A DNA stretch of 64,000 bases. It comes from Spongilla lacustris (taxonomy: Eukaryota > Porifera > Demospongiae > Spongillida > Spongillidae). Under the pieces are notes generated by a model. The model did not search any database. It was not told where the DNA came from and was given only the letters and a program-made list of their open reading frames with translations. The position numbers and the translations under genes were made by a program. Position 1 is the first letter of the stretch; each line of letters begins with the position of its first letter. Shown here piece by piece: positions 1-11,284 of the stretch. The stretch is from assembly GCA_949361645.1 (NCBI GenBank), contig OX442419.1, positions 8,111,377 through 8,175,376 of the forward strand, read 5' to 3'.

Positions 1-265
1 TGAAAGTGGAAAAGAATTGAGTTCACTTACTGCACATTGTGTGGCAGTATAGTTGGCAGAAACTGCATTTGTGTAAAACTATAGGACGGTATGGACAAAA
101 CAAAGCTTTTGGGTATTACTGTACGTTCACAGTAAGTTATTACAGTGGGCACTGACATAATTCCATGGTAAGACCCTTGTGGTATGTTAGAAAGCTATCC
201 ATGTACTACATGTACATGTGTACATTGTGCCCACCATGTTGACTGAACTATTGTACCCACTCCAG

Positions 266-367
266 TATGGTCATGCTCCGTTACACTTTGCTGCAAGTGG
301 AGGACATGCTACTTGTGTGGAACATTTCCTTTCCACTCCTGGTATTGATGTGAACATTAAGAATAAA
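266..367 (+). CDS. Ankyrin-repeat exon A
   Basis: A 102-nt exon bounded by a pyrimidine-rich CAG acceptor and a GTGAGT donor. It encodes one 34-residue ankyrin repeat in phase 0, with the core pattern Y-G-H-A-P-L-H-F-A-A, then G-G-H and the V-E-H-F-L-S-T-P-G-I-D-V-N helix/turn. Ankyrin repeats are protein-binding modules, so the full protein would be an intracellular scaffold. Four further exons of the same type follow on this strand (5.0, 5.3, 9.4 and 14.1 kb), all phase 0 at both ends, so they could splice together in frame. No start, stop or other domain of this gene is visible. Differences from the consensus (HFAASGG, EHF) suggest a diverged copy. It could be a live exon or a dead duplicate. 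Confidence 0.72.
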
Positions 368-456
368 GTGAGTTGGTCATAAGGCTATAGCTGCATGGCC
401 TGTGGGCAAAGTTCTAGAAAGTTTGTAAATCTCAATGAAGGCCATAACATTGTCTG

Positions 457-854
457 GTATCCCTCCCACCCTGGCTAGGGGGAGGGACTGTGGTATCCCT
501 CACACCCTGGCTAGGGGAAGGGGCTGTGGTATCCCTCCCACCCTGGCTAGGGGGAGGGGCTGTGGTATCCCTCCCACCCTGGTTAGGGGGAGGGGCTGTG
601 GAATCCCTCCCACCCTGGTTAGGGGGAGGGGCTGTGGTATCCCTCCCACCCTGCTAGGGGGAGGGGCTGTGGTATCCCTCCCACCCTGGTTAGGGGGAGG
701 GGCTGTGGTATCCCTCCCACCCTGGCTAGGGGGAGGGGTTGTGGTATCCCTCCCACCCTGGTTAGGGGGAGGGGCTGTGGTATCCCTCCCACCCTGGCTA
801 GGGGGAGGAGCTGTGGTATCCCTCCCACCCTGGCTAGGGGGAAGAGCTGTGGTA
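457..854. repeat. 36-bp G/C-rich minisatellite, about 11 copies
   Basis: Tandem 36-bp units containing CCCTCCCACCCTGG followed by TAGGGGGAGGGGCTGTGG. Because 36 is a multiple of three and no stops occur, long open frames exist on both strands; they are by-products of the repeat. The flank just upstream (about 410-455) recurs at 5733-5780 beside two further units, so the array was built from a dispersed element. Confidence 0.9.
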
Positions 855-933
855 TCTTTCTCTTTGGGCCATTCAAACTTGATTAGGTATTTCTCGGGCA
901 AACTTATAATAAAATGGGGTCAGTAGGTAGGGG

Positions 934-1018
934 GGGGGGGGGGGAATATATAATTGACATACCGCATGCTACAAATGAGTTCATTGCAACGTTGTTGGGA
1001 CGGCCGCGTTTTGCCGTC
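934..1018. other. Spacer, nothing recognised
   Basis: Follows a run of G at 921-933. It contains a small GACGG...CCGTC hairpin just before the foldback element and no coding signal. Confidence 0.4.
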
Positions 1019-2100
1019 TGATGCATCACGTGACCGTCACGTTCTACAACTTTCGTTTTCAGTGACCCTAGTCTTATCAACTGAGTTTTGCTGTATATCT
1101 TCACTCGGGGTTAATGGATCAGAATGATTATTGGAATTTAGCTTAAGCACCAACCTTTAAATGCTTTGGCCTAGCCAGATTCTGAACCTTGAAAACTGTT
1201 TGGGTATTTTCGAGCGATACGTAACCTATAAGTGTTTGCTTCGAAGTGCTCGATTCATGGTAATTGAAGCATGTAGTATTTCCGAGCGATGATTATTGCA
1301 TCGATTGGGCTCCTTTTTACAGTGTACTACCTTGTTTTTCCACCAGAATTAGGGTTGCCAAACTTCTGGCTTTAAAAACAGCACCATTTTCAAATGAATT
1401 TCATTAAAACGTGCTGTTATGCTTATAAAGTGGGCGGTCCGGTGGTACGACTCGAGCTGAAAACGGTTCTTTCCAGCTGTGAACGATGGCGGAGAGTAAG
1501 TATAGACCCCTTTGCTTGCTCTCCGCTGTCGTTCACAGATGGATTATGCTTGGTTCTGAAAAGAACCGTTCTTGGTTTTAGTCGTACCACCACCCACCTA
1601 CTTTGCGAATAAAACATTGTTTTAATGAAATTCATCTGAAAATGGTGCTGTTTTTAAAGCTAGAAGTTAGGCAACCCGAAAAACAAGCTGGTACATTGTA
1701 AACGGGGCCCAAACAATGAAATGATCATCGCTCTGGACAACTGAATGATTTATCTATCATAAATCGAGCACTTCGAGAAAAAAAGCCAAACACTTTTTGT
1801 CTTTATGAGGTGCGTATCGCTCGAAAATAACAGAACGGTTTCCCGGGTTTAGAATCTGGCTCGGCCAAATCATTTAGAGGTTGGTGCTTAAGCTAAATCC
1901 CAATAATCATCTTAATAGGAAAACTCAGTTGACAAGACTGGGGTCACTGAAAACGAAAGTGGTAGAACGTGACTGTCATGTGACACAGCTTTTTTTTTTT
2001 TACTACATGTAGCCCATGTATCTCTACAGTTAGATTTTCAATATCACATGTGGTTATTGTCAAAGAAACATAAATTCATCCAAACTATCACAATCTACAC
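1019..2100. mobile_element. Foldback element, left end truncated
   Basis: Two arms of about 450 bp are inverted copies. The left arm starts near CACGTGACCGTCACG, and the right arm ends with the complement near 1969-1990. The centre is around 1500, between ACGATGGCGGAGAG and its partner. Sequence to the right of the right arm (1990-2100) matches the outer part of the complete relative at 7170-7310, but no left counterpart exists, so the left terminus is missing. Open frames in the arms are palindromic shadows, not genes. Confidence 0.82.
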
Positions 2101-2104
2101 CCCC

Positions 2105-3917
2105 CCTTGGCCCGACCAGTTATGAAAATTTAACTTATGAATAATTAATTACATACATGTATGATTGACGCGTTCAAAAATGAAACGTTCAACGAGATTC
2201 ACGATTAAGCGTTCCATTCATCCAACGTTCTCAAAGAGGGTTGGGGGTGGGTCTAAAGCCAAGACCCTCCAAGACCAAGTAACCAAAATCAATTTTGCAT
2301 GCGTGGTTAATTTAGTAGGCCTATTACTGTTAGGTAGTTCAAAGCACCCCAGAAATGTTTTCAAAAATTTAAGACCACGTAACGGTACAATTTTTGGCAC
2401 GGGTTATTCATAATTTTTAAGAGATCCTTAGCAACGGAGCTTATTGGTACGCTTTACATGCTTTAGTATGTGTGGATTTTGGATTTTCTCAAAGATAATA
2501 CCTTTGGGTACATCTTTATCTTTAAATAGTTTACAAGTGGGGAGATCGTGTACTGGGCAATCTTGGACAAGATCTTGGGCAAGTTGTGGGCAAGATCTCT
2601 TGCGCAAGAACTTTTTAAGCAATCTGCAGTATATCAATCTACGGGAGAAAATGGTGGTTATGAGGGATTTTGCGCCATCTGGGAAACACCCTGCACCTAC
2701 ACCAAAATGCATGAAACTGTCATAATAAACGCTGCAGTGTTTAAAGAATGAGTTTTAGTGGATACCAAGCGCGTTGTTGGACGAATAAGGTGCGTATTCA
2801 TTCGATGGAATTGGTCCTTATTTTTGAGCCGGTACGTACGATTATGGCGGCCAAAATCTTGCCCAGGATCTTGCCTAAGATCCTGGGCAAGATTTGGCCA
2901 TCTTGCCCAAGAATCTTGCGCAAGAACAGTTTGCTGGGCGTTGTTTTGAAGTACCAAAAAGTATATACATACGATATCAGAGAAAAGTTTTCACTTACAT
3001 GTATACTTACCATTCCATGTAGACATTCAGGGACTTGGTTGTATTTGTGGAACCTTATCAGGCATTAATTAACATTCTTCAAGTACATGTACCATTTATA
3101 TGAAAAGGATTGTTCTACTTTCCAGGGCACCACTACATCAAAACTAAGTCAAATATGTTGCCAGGGCAAGCAATACTGAAGTAAATAAGAGTGTCATTAA
3201 AAAAAATTTTTGGAAGTAATTGAGATGTACCTTAGCCAAACCCAGTACCATCACCTTTGATTCAGCCAGGCCATTCCATATTGTACCAAATATCAGTTAA
3301 GCATTATTACTGAATAGACTGAAAACTCGTCACTGACCCTCAGATGAGAGCTCTCTCCAAGGAAGTAAAGTTTTTTTTAATTAAATGTCACCTTAGAAAA
3401 AAACTCAAGCTGAATGACGGAGTGGAAAGTCCAAAGTAGCAGGTTTAAGAAAAATATTTCTGTTCTGGAAGCCACCAGTGATAGATGAACTTGTTTCTGA
3501 TGCTAAGTGACTGGGTTCCAGATGATGAAGAGGTGATCTTGCATGAGTTTTGTTACCACTTTTGACTTATCATATTTGCTCGATTTTGTCATGCAAATTG
3601 TATGCATATAGAGCATTGCATAGTAAGAAAAATCCGTTTTTATAAGATACCATATATATATAAACTTTACCACATTACATCGCTTGAAACCATAACCGTG
3701 CCAATTTTATATTTACCGCACCATTGATTAGTATTGACTACCGCGTAACTTTTTTAGTTACAAAACGTTGATTATTGTTCGTAATATGAACGATATCTAC
3801 ACATATGATGTACCATTATAATGTATTTTCCACACTCTTTCCAGCTATGCTAATTTTATAACTTGAATATCTATTTTAAAAATTCATGTAAACTACCTAC
3901 TGTTAGTATTACCGCGC
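2105..3917. other. Noncoding stretch with GCAAGAT-rich repeats
   Basis: No exon pattern was recognised. Between about 2560 and 2940 the motif CTTGGGCAAGAT and its complement recur several times in both orientations, giving local hairpins and short open frames on both strands. From 3000 to 3917 the DNA is AT-rich and featureless. Confidence 0.5.
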
Positions 3918-4985
3918 GATCAAATGGTGTGAGCAGGAAGTAAAGACGTGAATTGGATGGGATCTCAGGTTCTTTTCCTCAGGAAACAGGTAGTTAAATA
4001 AATACTGTCAAATAGGTAGTGTATGTCGTTTAGACCACCATGCGGTCACAATGGCTTTGCATTACCAATTTAATTGCTGAGCAGTGTGAATGAAGAGTTT
4101 CCTCGTCGCTATCCACGCATACTTCTATTAATCGTAGGTAGTTATCAGTACTAAGTTGATATCACTGTTGAACTCTTTGAAGATGGTGCCACTTGCCCTC
4201 TGTGTGGACCTCAGGAGCCCCTTGATAAGCTAGGTCACCACGCCACCACATGTAAAAGAGGACCACATGTTTGCCGCCGTCACAAGGCGTCTTATTTGAA
4301 TTTTTCAGTCGGGCTCTGCTTTCTCCTGAGCTTGAGAAGGGAAGTGGCATGCATGCATGGACCATTAGCATTCCCAAACCCATCCAGCTGATATCCTGGT
4401 TCCATCGTGGTCCATTGGAAAATCTGCTGCCTGTGATGTCACAGTTGTGAATCCGCTCAACCCAAGCTTGATTCTGGGAGCGAGCACAACTGTGGGTTAC
4501 TCGGCAGCAGAGAAAGAAGTGGTCAAAATGACTAAGAATGGCCCGAAGTGTGCAGAACTTGGGTGGGAATGCATTCCCCTGGCTGTAGAGACATATGGTG
4601 GTTGGGGAGAAAAGGCCCAGGAAATGTTCAACCGGATCAGCAGGAGGTTGGCAGTGGGCTCAGCCTCCAGTGAAGCCGGGGTGAGGCAGGACATGTATGG
4701 GAGACTAAGCCTGACCTTGGTGAGGGAGAACGCTAAGGCAATCCTGGCAAGATCCAGCTGGCCTGTTAGCTGAGCCCTTGTGTGTTATATCGAGTTAGTA
4801 TGTACCGCAAATATTTACTTCTTCGACTTGTTGGCCAGACCATACGTACGCTGTATTTTCATGCTAAATAAACGCAACAGTAAGAAAAGCGGCTGGGGCT
4901 TTGCCCCAGGTCCCACCAGCGGGACTATCAGCATTCTCCCAAACCCCCTGGCTGTCACTGGAGAGGGCACACCCCCCCTTCCTGA
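3918..4985 (+). mobile_element. Degenerate retroelement copy
   Basis: The stretch at 3918-4160 and the tail at about 4850-4920, with its hairpin GGGGCTTTGCCCC, both recur at 38.1 kb and 38.7-38.9 kb, so they belong to one dispersed family. Between them lies a broken coding remnant (4167-4773). The exact ends are not defined. Confidence 0.6.
4167..4773 (+). pseudogene. Retrotransposon C-terminal domain remnant
   Basis: The first frame, from 4167, reads a zinc-knuckle-like segment C-P-L-C-G-P...G-H-H-A-T-T-C-K-R-G, typical of the region near the C-terminus of certain animal reverse-transcriptase proteins. A second frame, from about 4387, continues with P-A-D-I-L-V-P-S-W, then A-A-C-D-V-T-V-V-N-P-L, then L-G-W-E-C-I-P-L-A-V-E-T-Y and ends at a stop at 4773. 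The two frames differ by one base, so the copy is frameshifted. The reverse-transcriptase core is absent. The P-A-D...D-V-T-V pattern may be a restriction-like endonuclease fold; that is inference. Confidence 0.62.
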
Positions 4986-5027
4986 AATCCCCTGACCATG
5001 TTGACTGAACTATTGTCCCCACTCCAG

Positions 5028-5129
5028 GAAGATTATACTCCATTACACCTTGCTGCAAGGGAAGGTCATACTACTTGTGTGGAACATCTCCTTTCCACTC
5101 CTGGTATTGATGTGAATTTTAAGGATAAG
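5028..5129 (+). CDS. Ankyrin-repeat exon B
   Basis: A 102-nt phase-0 exon with an ACTCCAG acceptor and a GTGAGT donor. It encodes one repeat: E-D-Y-T-P-L-H-L-A-A, then G-H-T-T-C-V-E-H-L-L and P-G-I-D-V-N. The consensus TPLHLA motif is intact. The intron just upstream shares GTTGACTGAACTATTG with the sequence before the exon at 266, so the whole exon with its intron flank was duplicated. Confidence 0.78.
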
Positions 5130-5257
5130 GTGAGTTGGTATACCCTCTCCTTTGATCTACTGTAATGGAACCACATACATGTGTACACTCTAGTGGCTTC
5201 ATGTTTTTGAATGGTGTTGTTGATGACCATGAACTACATGTATTGTACCCACTCCAG

Positions 5258-5365
5258 GATGGTTATACTCCATTACACCTTGCTACAAGGGGAGGTCATA
5301 CTACATGTACCTGTGTGGAACATCTTCTTTCCACTCCTGGTATTGATGTGAACATTAAGAACTAC
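5258..5365 (+). CDS. Ankyrin-repeat exon C, two-codon insertion
   Basis: A 108-nt phase-0 exon, six bases longer than its sisters. It encodes D-G-Y-T-P-L-H-L-A-T, G-G-H-T-T-C-T-C-V-E-H and the usual P-G-I-D-V-N end. The extra T-C comes from an ACATGTAC insertion, the palindrome that is abundant throughout the window. The insertion keeps the frame but lengthens the loop before helix 2. It is only 128 bp downstream of exon B. Confidence 0.77.
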
Positions 5366-5732
5366 GTGAGTTGCTCCATTGAACCCTTCCACCCCCTCCA
5401 CACACTATGTGTAAAAAAGTGCTTTTAAAAATTAAAATTACTGTATCTCATCACCATTTATGCTAGCACTTACCTTTTTCAATTTTTTTTTACATTTCCT
5501 TCCAGGAAAAGGTCCCCGTTTCAGCATCGCACTGACATGAGTTATTTTTTACAAGGTCTGATAACTTATCTGGTTTAGGGCAGCCATATTTTTTAAACCA
5601 CTCATCTCCAATTTAAGTGGAAATTAGGAGAATATAATGGCAAAACATCTTTTAGCACAGGAAACATGTTTGTGCTGCACTTACATGTACCTTTATTATG
5701 GTGGGAAGCATTGACAACACTGCTGCATGGGC

Positions 5733-5842
5733 AAAGTTTTAGGAAGTGTGTAAATCTCAATGAAGGCCATAACATTGTCTGGTATCCCTCCCACCCTGGC
5801 TAGGGGGAGGGGCTGTGGTATCCCTCCCACCCTGGCTAGGGG
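5733..5842. repeat. Dispersed copy of the 36-bp repeat plus flank
   Basis: Repeats the sequence at about 410-530, including GTGTAAATCTCAATGAAGG and two 36-bp units. This shows that flank and units move together. Confidence 0.75.
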
Positions 5843-5899
5843 GATCAATATCGTGAGACCACATTGGACCACCATTATTATAGTAATGTTGAATGCTTA

Positions 5900-7310
5900 C
5901 AGTGGAGATCGTGATAGTTGACGGAATAATTTTTTGACATTAATTTTATGTTTCTTTGAATTTAAAACAATAACCATATGTGATATTGAAAATCTAACTG
6001 CACAGATGCTAGGGCTATACAATTGTCATCAAGTAGTAAAAAATATGGTGTATCACGTGACTGTCACGTTCTACCACTTTCGTTTTCAGTGACCTCAGTC
6101 TTGTCAACTGAGTTTCGCTATATATCTTCACTCGGGGGTAACGGATCAGGATGATTATTGGGATGTAGCTTAAGGACCAACCTCTAAATAATTTGGCCGA
6201 GCCAGATTCTGAACCCGGGAAACCGTTCGGTTATTTTCGAGCGATGCGTAGCTTTTAAGGACTAAAAGTGTTAGGTTTTTTTTTTTTTCGAACGCTCAAT
6301 TCATGCTAGATGAAGCATTCAGTTGTTCTGAGCGATGATCATTGCATCGTTTGGGCCCCTTTTTACAATGTACCGGCTTGTTTTTCCATTAGAATTCGGG
6401 TTGCCTAACTTCTGGCTTTAAAAACAGCACCATTTTTGGATGAATATCATTAAAACGATGCTTTATAAACAGTTATTCCTAAGTAAGTGGGCGGTGGTAC
6501 GACTCTCAGAACCAAGCATAATCCATCTGTGAATGACGGCGGAGAGCAAGAAAAGAGGTAGAGCGTACTTGGGCATCGCTGCAGGAGAGAAAAGTTCTGA
6601 GGGTAATCCCAACGATGCCCAACCGCCGCCCAGGTATGCTCTACTCCTATACTTGCTCTCCGCCATCGTTCACAGCTGGAAAGAACTGTTTTCAGCTTGA
6701 GTCGTACCACCGGACCGCCCACTTTATAAGCAATAACTTATTATAACAGCACGTTTTAATGAAATTCATCTGAAAATGGTGCTGTTTTTAAAGCCAGAAG
6801 TTAGGCAACCCGAATTCTAATGGAAAAACAAGCCGGTACATTGTAAAAAGGGGCCCAAACGATGCAATGATCATCGCTCAGAACAACTGAATGCTTCATC
6901 TAGCATGAATCGAGCGCTTCGAAAAAAAAAGCAACCTAACACTTTTAGTCCTTAAAAGCTACGCATCACTCGAAAATAACCGAACGGTTTCCCGGGTTCA
7001 GAATCTGGCTCGGCCCAATTATTTAGAGGTTGGTCCTTAAGCTACATCCCAATAATCATCCTGATCCGTTACCCCTGAGTGAAGATATATAGCGAAGCTC
7101 AGTTGACAAGACTGGGGTCACTGAAAACGAAAGTGGTAGAACGTGACAGTCACGTGATACACCATATTTTTTACTACTTGATGACAATTGTATAGCCCTA
7201 GCATCTGTGCAGTTAGATTTTCAATATCACATATGGTTGTTGTTTTAAATTCAAAGAAACATAAAATTAATGTCAAAAAATTATTCCGTCAACTATCACG
7301 ATCTCCACTG
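5900..7310. mobile_element. Complete foldback element with Tc1/mariner-like ends
   Basis: A 1.4-kb near-perfect palindrome. The left end CAGTGGAGATCGTGATAGTT at 5900 is the exact complement of the right end at 7310, and both ends abut TA (TTA before, TATA after), consistent with a TA target site. The arms stay alignable to the centre near 6600. No transposase frame is present, so the element is nonautonomous. Open frames in the centre are shadows. Confidence 0.88.
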
Positions 7311-7687
7311 TATATACTTTTGTTGTGTTTTCTTTACCATGTAACAAGTTTGAGATCAAGGTGATCGTGATAGAGACAGCAGTACACTAATGTTGCTATC
7401 TTCATGGACTAAGTTGTTGTTAAAACAAGTATCTTTCTCTTTGTTGTGTTCAAGGCTTAACAGCTCCTCAATGTCATGTGTACTTTGGGCAAGACAATAA
7501 CAATTATTTGGTAATACTCAAGAATTTGCCTTCTTTGTCCGCTACTTTTATAATCATTTTTGGGTACAAATAGGTTGCCAGACCTGCCCCACCAGTTCTG
7601 CTACCACCTCTCTGCAGGATCAATCCATACATGTAGGTAGATCACTTAAAATTGGACCCATAGCTTTAGATTTTGTTGCAACTTCTC
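7311..7687. other. Spacer, nothing recognised
   Basis: AT-rich DNA with no exon, repeat or open frame worth reporting. Confidence 0.4.
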
Positions 7688-9281
7688 ATATTTTTCAGTC
7701 CTCATATGAACTTTGGTGGGGAAAAAAAAGTCAAAAAACTTTAATGGTTTACGAAATACATTGTCATGAATACATGTAATTAATGATTCTCCACATTTTT
7801 GCTCCTTTGCTGAGCCATTACTTTGCTCTCACAGATCTTGCAGGGTTATATTTGGTATCAAATCAATTCTCTTTTGATGTAGAGCTTAAGTTTGTGTTTA
7901 TGATAGAAGTTAAATTATACATGTATGTGTTTATCACACGGTTTACAGAATTCAGACCACTTGCATGCAGATTGAAACTTTTTTTTACATACTGAAAGCC
8001 ACACCCTGTTACATGTATAATGTTTAAAAATTAAAAATAAAAAGTCTGAGTATCAGTTATCTCTGGGAACCACAAACGATTGACATCAGGACAACATTTT
8101 TCTTTTTTTGTTACATGGGTCACAGGAGTTATGTAATAATCATCCACACATATGTAAACTCACGACTCAGCACATATCAGAGACACTCGTATACGTTTTT
8201 TAGGCATGTGCGGGCTTTAAAATGTAGCTTTTTTCTGCCGTTTTGTAAAGCCACTCAAGAGACTTCTGTTGTGACCCATTCAAGAGTCATACGCGTCGTA
8301 ATATACTGGTATCTTCGAGTTGTACCAGCTGCAATGATAACAGAACATCATTCTCTCTGTATTCAAAGCAGAGATTTAGCATGCTGCAATTGTCTACGAA
8401 AAATATGTACGCTCAGTCCTGAAATTACAAGTAAATCAAAAACTTCTCTATCGAGAAAGTGATTGGTGGGATATAGGATGTTAAAGTGAGGTTTGGTAGG
8501 ATCCTACAACTCACAGTCCTGAATTTGCAAGCCTATTTGCAAATGTAGGAAGGACTGTTATAGTTGTAGGATCCTACCAAACCTCACTTTTACATACTGT
8601 ACCTTGTTTCCTTGCTTTTTGCACCACCAATCCTACATCCCACCAATCACTTTCTCGATAGAGAAGTTTTAGATTTACTTGTTCCCCTCATTTTTTTTCT
8701 CTGCTAGGAGTGTTCAGTCAATATAATATATGGCTTAGTGTATTCGTTGCAATGCACCTATTGGGTATTAAATCTGAGTATATAGGCCTCGGAAGAGGAG
8801 AAGGAGCATCTCTGATATGTGCTGAGTCATGCCAACCACTATATGTGTGGGTGATTATTACATAACTCCACTTGTGACCCATGTAAAAAAAAGGGAAAAA
8901 AATGGCGTCCTGATGTTCAATCATTTGTGGTTCTCAGAGATAACTGATACACAGACTTTTTTTTTTTTTAATTATAACAGGGTGTGGCTTTCACTATGTA
9001 AAAAAATGTCGTTTCAATCTGTAAGTGGTCTGAATTCTGTAAACAGTGTGATAAACACATAATTTTTAACCCTTTAACCTCTATCATAACACATTATGAT
9101 TTAGTTGTACATCAAAAGAGCATCTATTTGATACCAAATATAACCATGCAAGATCTGTGAGAGCAAAGTAATGGCTCAGCAAAGGAGCAAATTGTGGAGA
9201 ATCATGATGATGTATTTCGTAAACCTTTTTTTAAAAATCTTTTCACTATAGTTAGTTTCATATGAGGACTGGAAAATATGT
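7688..9281. mobile_element. Large foldback element with nested palindromic MITE
   Basis: The left arm (from about 7688, TTCAGTCCTCATATGAA) is inverted in the right arm ending at about 9281. Matching internal blocks include GCTCCTTTGCTGAGCCATTA and its complement near 9180. The centre is at about 8540, inside a shorter palindrome (8428-8681) that is also found alone at 55.5 kb. Confidence 0.82.
8428..8681. mobile_element. Palindromic MITE, family B
   Basis: Starts CAAGTAAATC and ends GATTTACTTG; the arms contain TTGGTAGGATCCTACAACT and its complement. The same element is at 55507-55800 and a single arm is at 47905-48000. It forms the core of the larger foldback here. Confidence 0.8.
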
Positions 9282-9414
9282 AAGTTACCTATGGATTGAC
9301 CCCCACCCCCTCCTTTGATCTACTATAATGGTACCACATACATGTGTACACTCTAGTGGCTTCATGTTTTTGAATGGTGTTGTTGATGACCATGAACTAT
9401 TGTACCCACTCCAG

Positions 9415-9516
9415 CGTGAGTATACTCCATTACACCTTGCTGCAGAGGGAGGTCATACTGCTTGTGTGGAACATCTCCTTTCCACTCCTCGTATTGATGT
9501 GAACATTAAGGATGTG
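9415..9516 (+). CDS. Ankyrin-repeat exon D
   Basis: A 102-nt phase-0 exon with CCAG acceptor and GTGAGT donor. It encodes R-E-Y-T-P-L-H-L-A-A-E-G-G-H-T-A-C-V-E-H-L-L and then S-T-P-R-I-D-V-N. The usual Gly of the P-G-I-D turn is Arg, from a single base change. About 100 bp of upstream intron, including CCACATACATGTGTACACTC, is nearly identical to the intron before exon C. Confidence 0.77.
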
Positions 9517-9805
9517 GTGAGTTGGTCCATTAAATGTTGCTGTATGAATAATATACACCAATGTCCCTTATCAACAGACAGTACCTGATTTAGCGGGGGG
9601 GGGTAAGCCAAATATGAGCATTCCTATGCGATAAAGCCTTGGCAGCTTGCTTTGTAACCAGCTCCATGTCCAAACATAGATATCATTTTGAGCATGATGG
9701 AACTCCTAAAAGAGCAGTTGGCAGCCGCCCCGGTTGCCCCCCAGCCCCCCACACCCCCCCTAGTGTTTCGTATTTTATTTTTATTTTTAAATAGTTAGGG
9801 ATACC

Positions 9806-9866
9806 ATAGCACCTCCCCCTAGCCAGGGTAGGAGGGATACCACAGCCCCTCCCCCTAGCCAAAATA
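9806..9866. repeat. 36-bp repeat, inverted orientation
   Basis: Two units of the 36-bp family in reverse complement (ACCACAGCCCCTCCCCCTAG). Confidence 0.8.
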
Positions 9867-10136
9867 AAGATTTGTATAGGCATAACCATCAAGGCCATAT
9901 AACATCCTTTTACATTTGAGACCACTCTGTTTGGCTGTCTCTGCACAGCAGATGGATCCAGGCAGCTGCCTACTCTCACAATTACCAGAAGTGCATGTAT
10001 GCCAATGCATGCATCTAAACCAATCCATGATATGAACATATTGCATGGCCACAAAATCATGTCATGTACCTAACTGCAGCCATGACCATATAAGGGAGAT
10101 CCTTATCAACTGTGCAGTGGCATGTAATGCTTGGCA
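9867..10136. other. Spacer, nothing recognised
   Basis: Mixed-composition DNA between two arrays of the 36-bp repeat; no exon was recognised. Confidence 0.4.
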
Positions 10137-10312
10137 GGGGGAGGGGCTGTGGTATCCCTCCCACCCTGGCTAGGGGGAGGGGCTGTGGTATCCCTCCCAC
10201 CTGGCTAGGGGGAGGGGCTGTGGTATCCCTCCCACCCTGGCTAGGGGGAGGGGCTGTGGTATCCCTCCCACTCTGGCTAGGGGGAGGTACCACAGCCCCT
10301 CCCCCTGCCAAG
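10137..10312. repeat. 36-bp repeat array with inverted last unit
   Basis: Four to five tandem units on the plus strand, then an abrupt switch to the inverted orientation (TACCACAGCCCCTCCCCCTG) at about 10287. The array therefore ends in a small hairpin. Confidence 0.85.
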
Positions 10313-11284
10313 CCCTGCTGCATGTGAGTGTGTACTGTGTACCGTCGAACTGAAGGCACAAAAGATAGGTGGTCACTTCATAATGTAGTCCCCTTATATC
10401 CCTCTCTCAGTCACATAGCAGATAAGGGTCAGTGATTACCACAAGCTTTAGGTCTGTTGAAGACAAAAACCACCAATTTGAGATGCCTTTTAAATTTGGC
10501 ATTTCAGATGGATTCAATCAGGGCTCCAAGCTATGCAATTCTTACTGAGGATTTGGCTAAATACAACATGTACATGTAGTTGTCTTATCACTTGCAAGGA
10601 GCATTAAGGATATAGGACGAGTTGGACCATTAACAATTTGCCCTTCACAGGCATATATATATGCTCGTCTAGATAGACCGCCACGGGCATATTTATATAC
10701 ATTTGTGGATGGCGCTTGTTCATGCGCTAGTTTTACGCATATACCTAAAAGCGCTACAGGATTTTGTCCGAACATGGTTACCAATAGTCATCTCCAACGT
10801 TAGCAAGCGCGTAAAGCCAGCTGCTACGGTTCGTTGGTCCCTCGAACGAGCAGACGAGTAAGCGCGCTTTATTCAAATTAGCGGATGAAATTAGTATGCT
10901 CAACGACACTATGAACGATGAAGAGTTGAGCGACGATTAATTTGGAGGGTACATATCATGTGAACATGGAATCCTGTGAAGACCTAATCGCATGCGATTA
11001 GATAATTTGATGACTGCAGCCCATACCCACCACACAGCTACACCCCACCTACAAATACATGTACAACCCACACAACCACATCATATGATACACCACAAGG
11101 GCCTGCGTGCACTGTTCTGTGCTTGACTTCTTCAAGATCAAGGTATTGCAGAGCAAACAAATCTTTATGTTATCAGAAGTCCCACGCCTGCATCAATGTG
11201 GAAGCAGCAGGTACCTCATGATGCTGCAGAAGTGAGAAAAATTATTGCAACAACAATTGTGATAGGCCTAGTACTGTACCATAT
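10313..11284. other. Noncoding stretch
   Basis: No recognised exon. A segment at 11140-11212 is bounded by AG and GTACCT and is open, but it has no recognisable family and is not called. Confidence 0.4.

Noticed and set aside
1394..1612. Open frames near the centre of the foldback elements (also 6450-6722)
   Set aside because: They mirror each other across the palindrome and are broken between copies; no protein family is evident.
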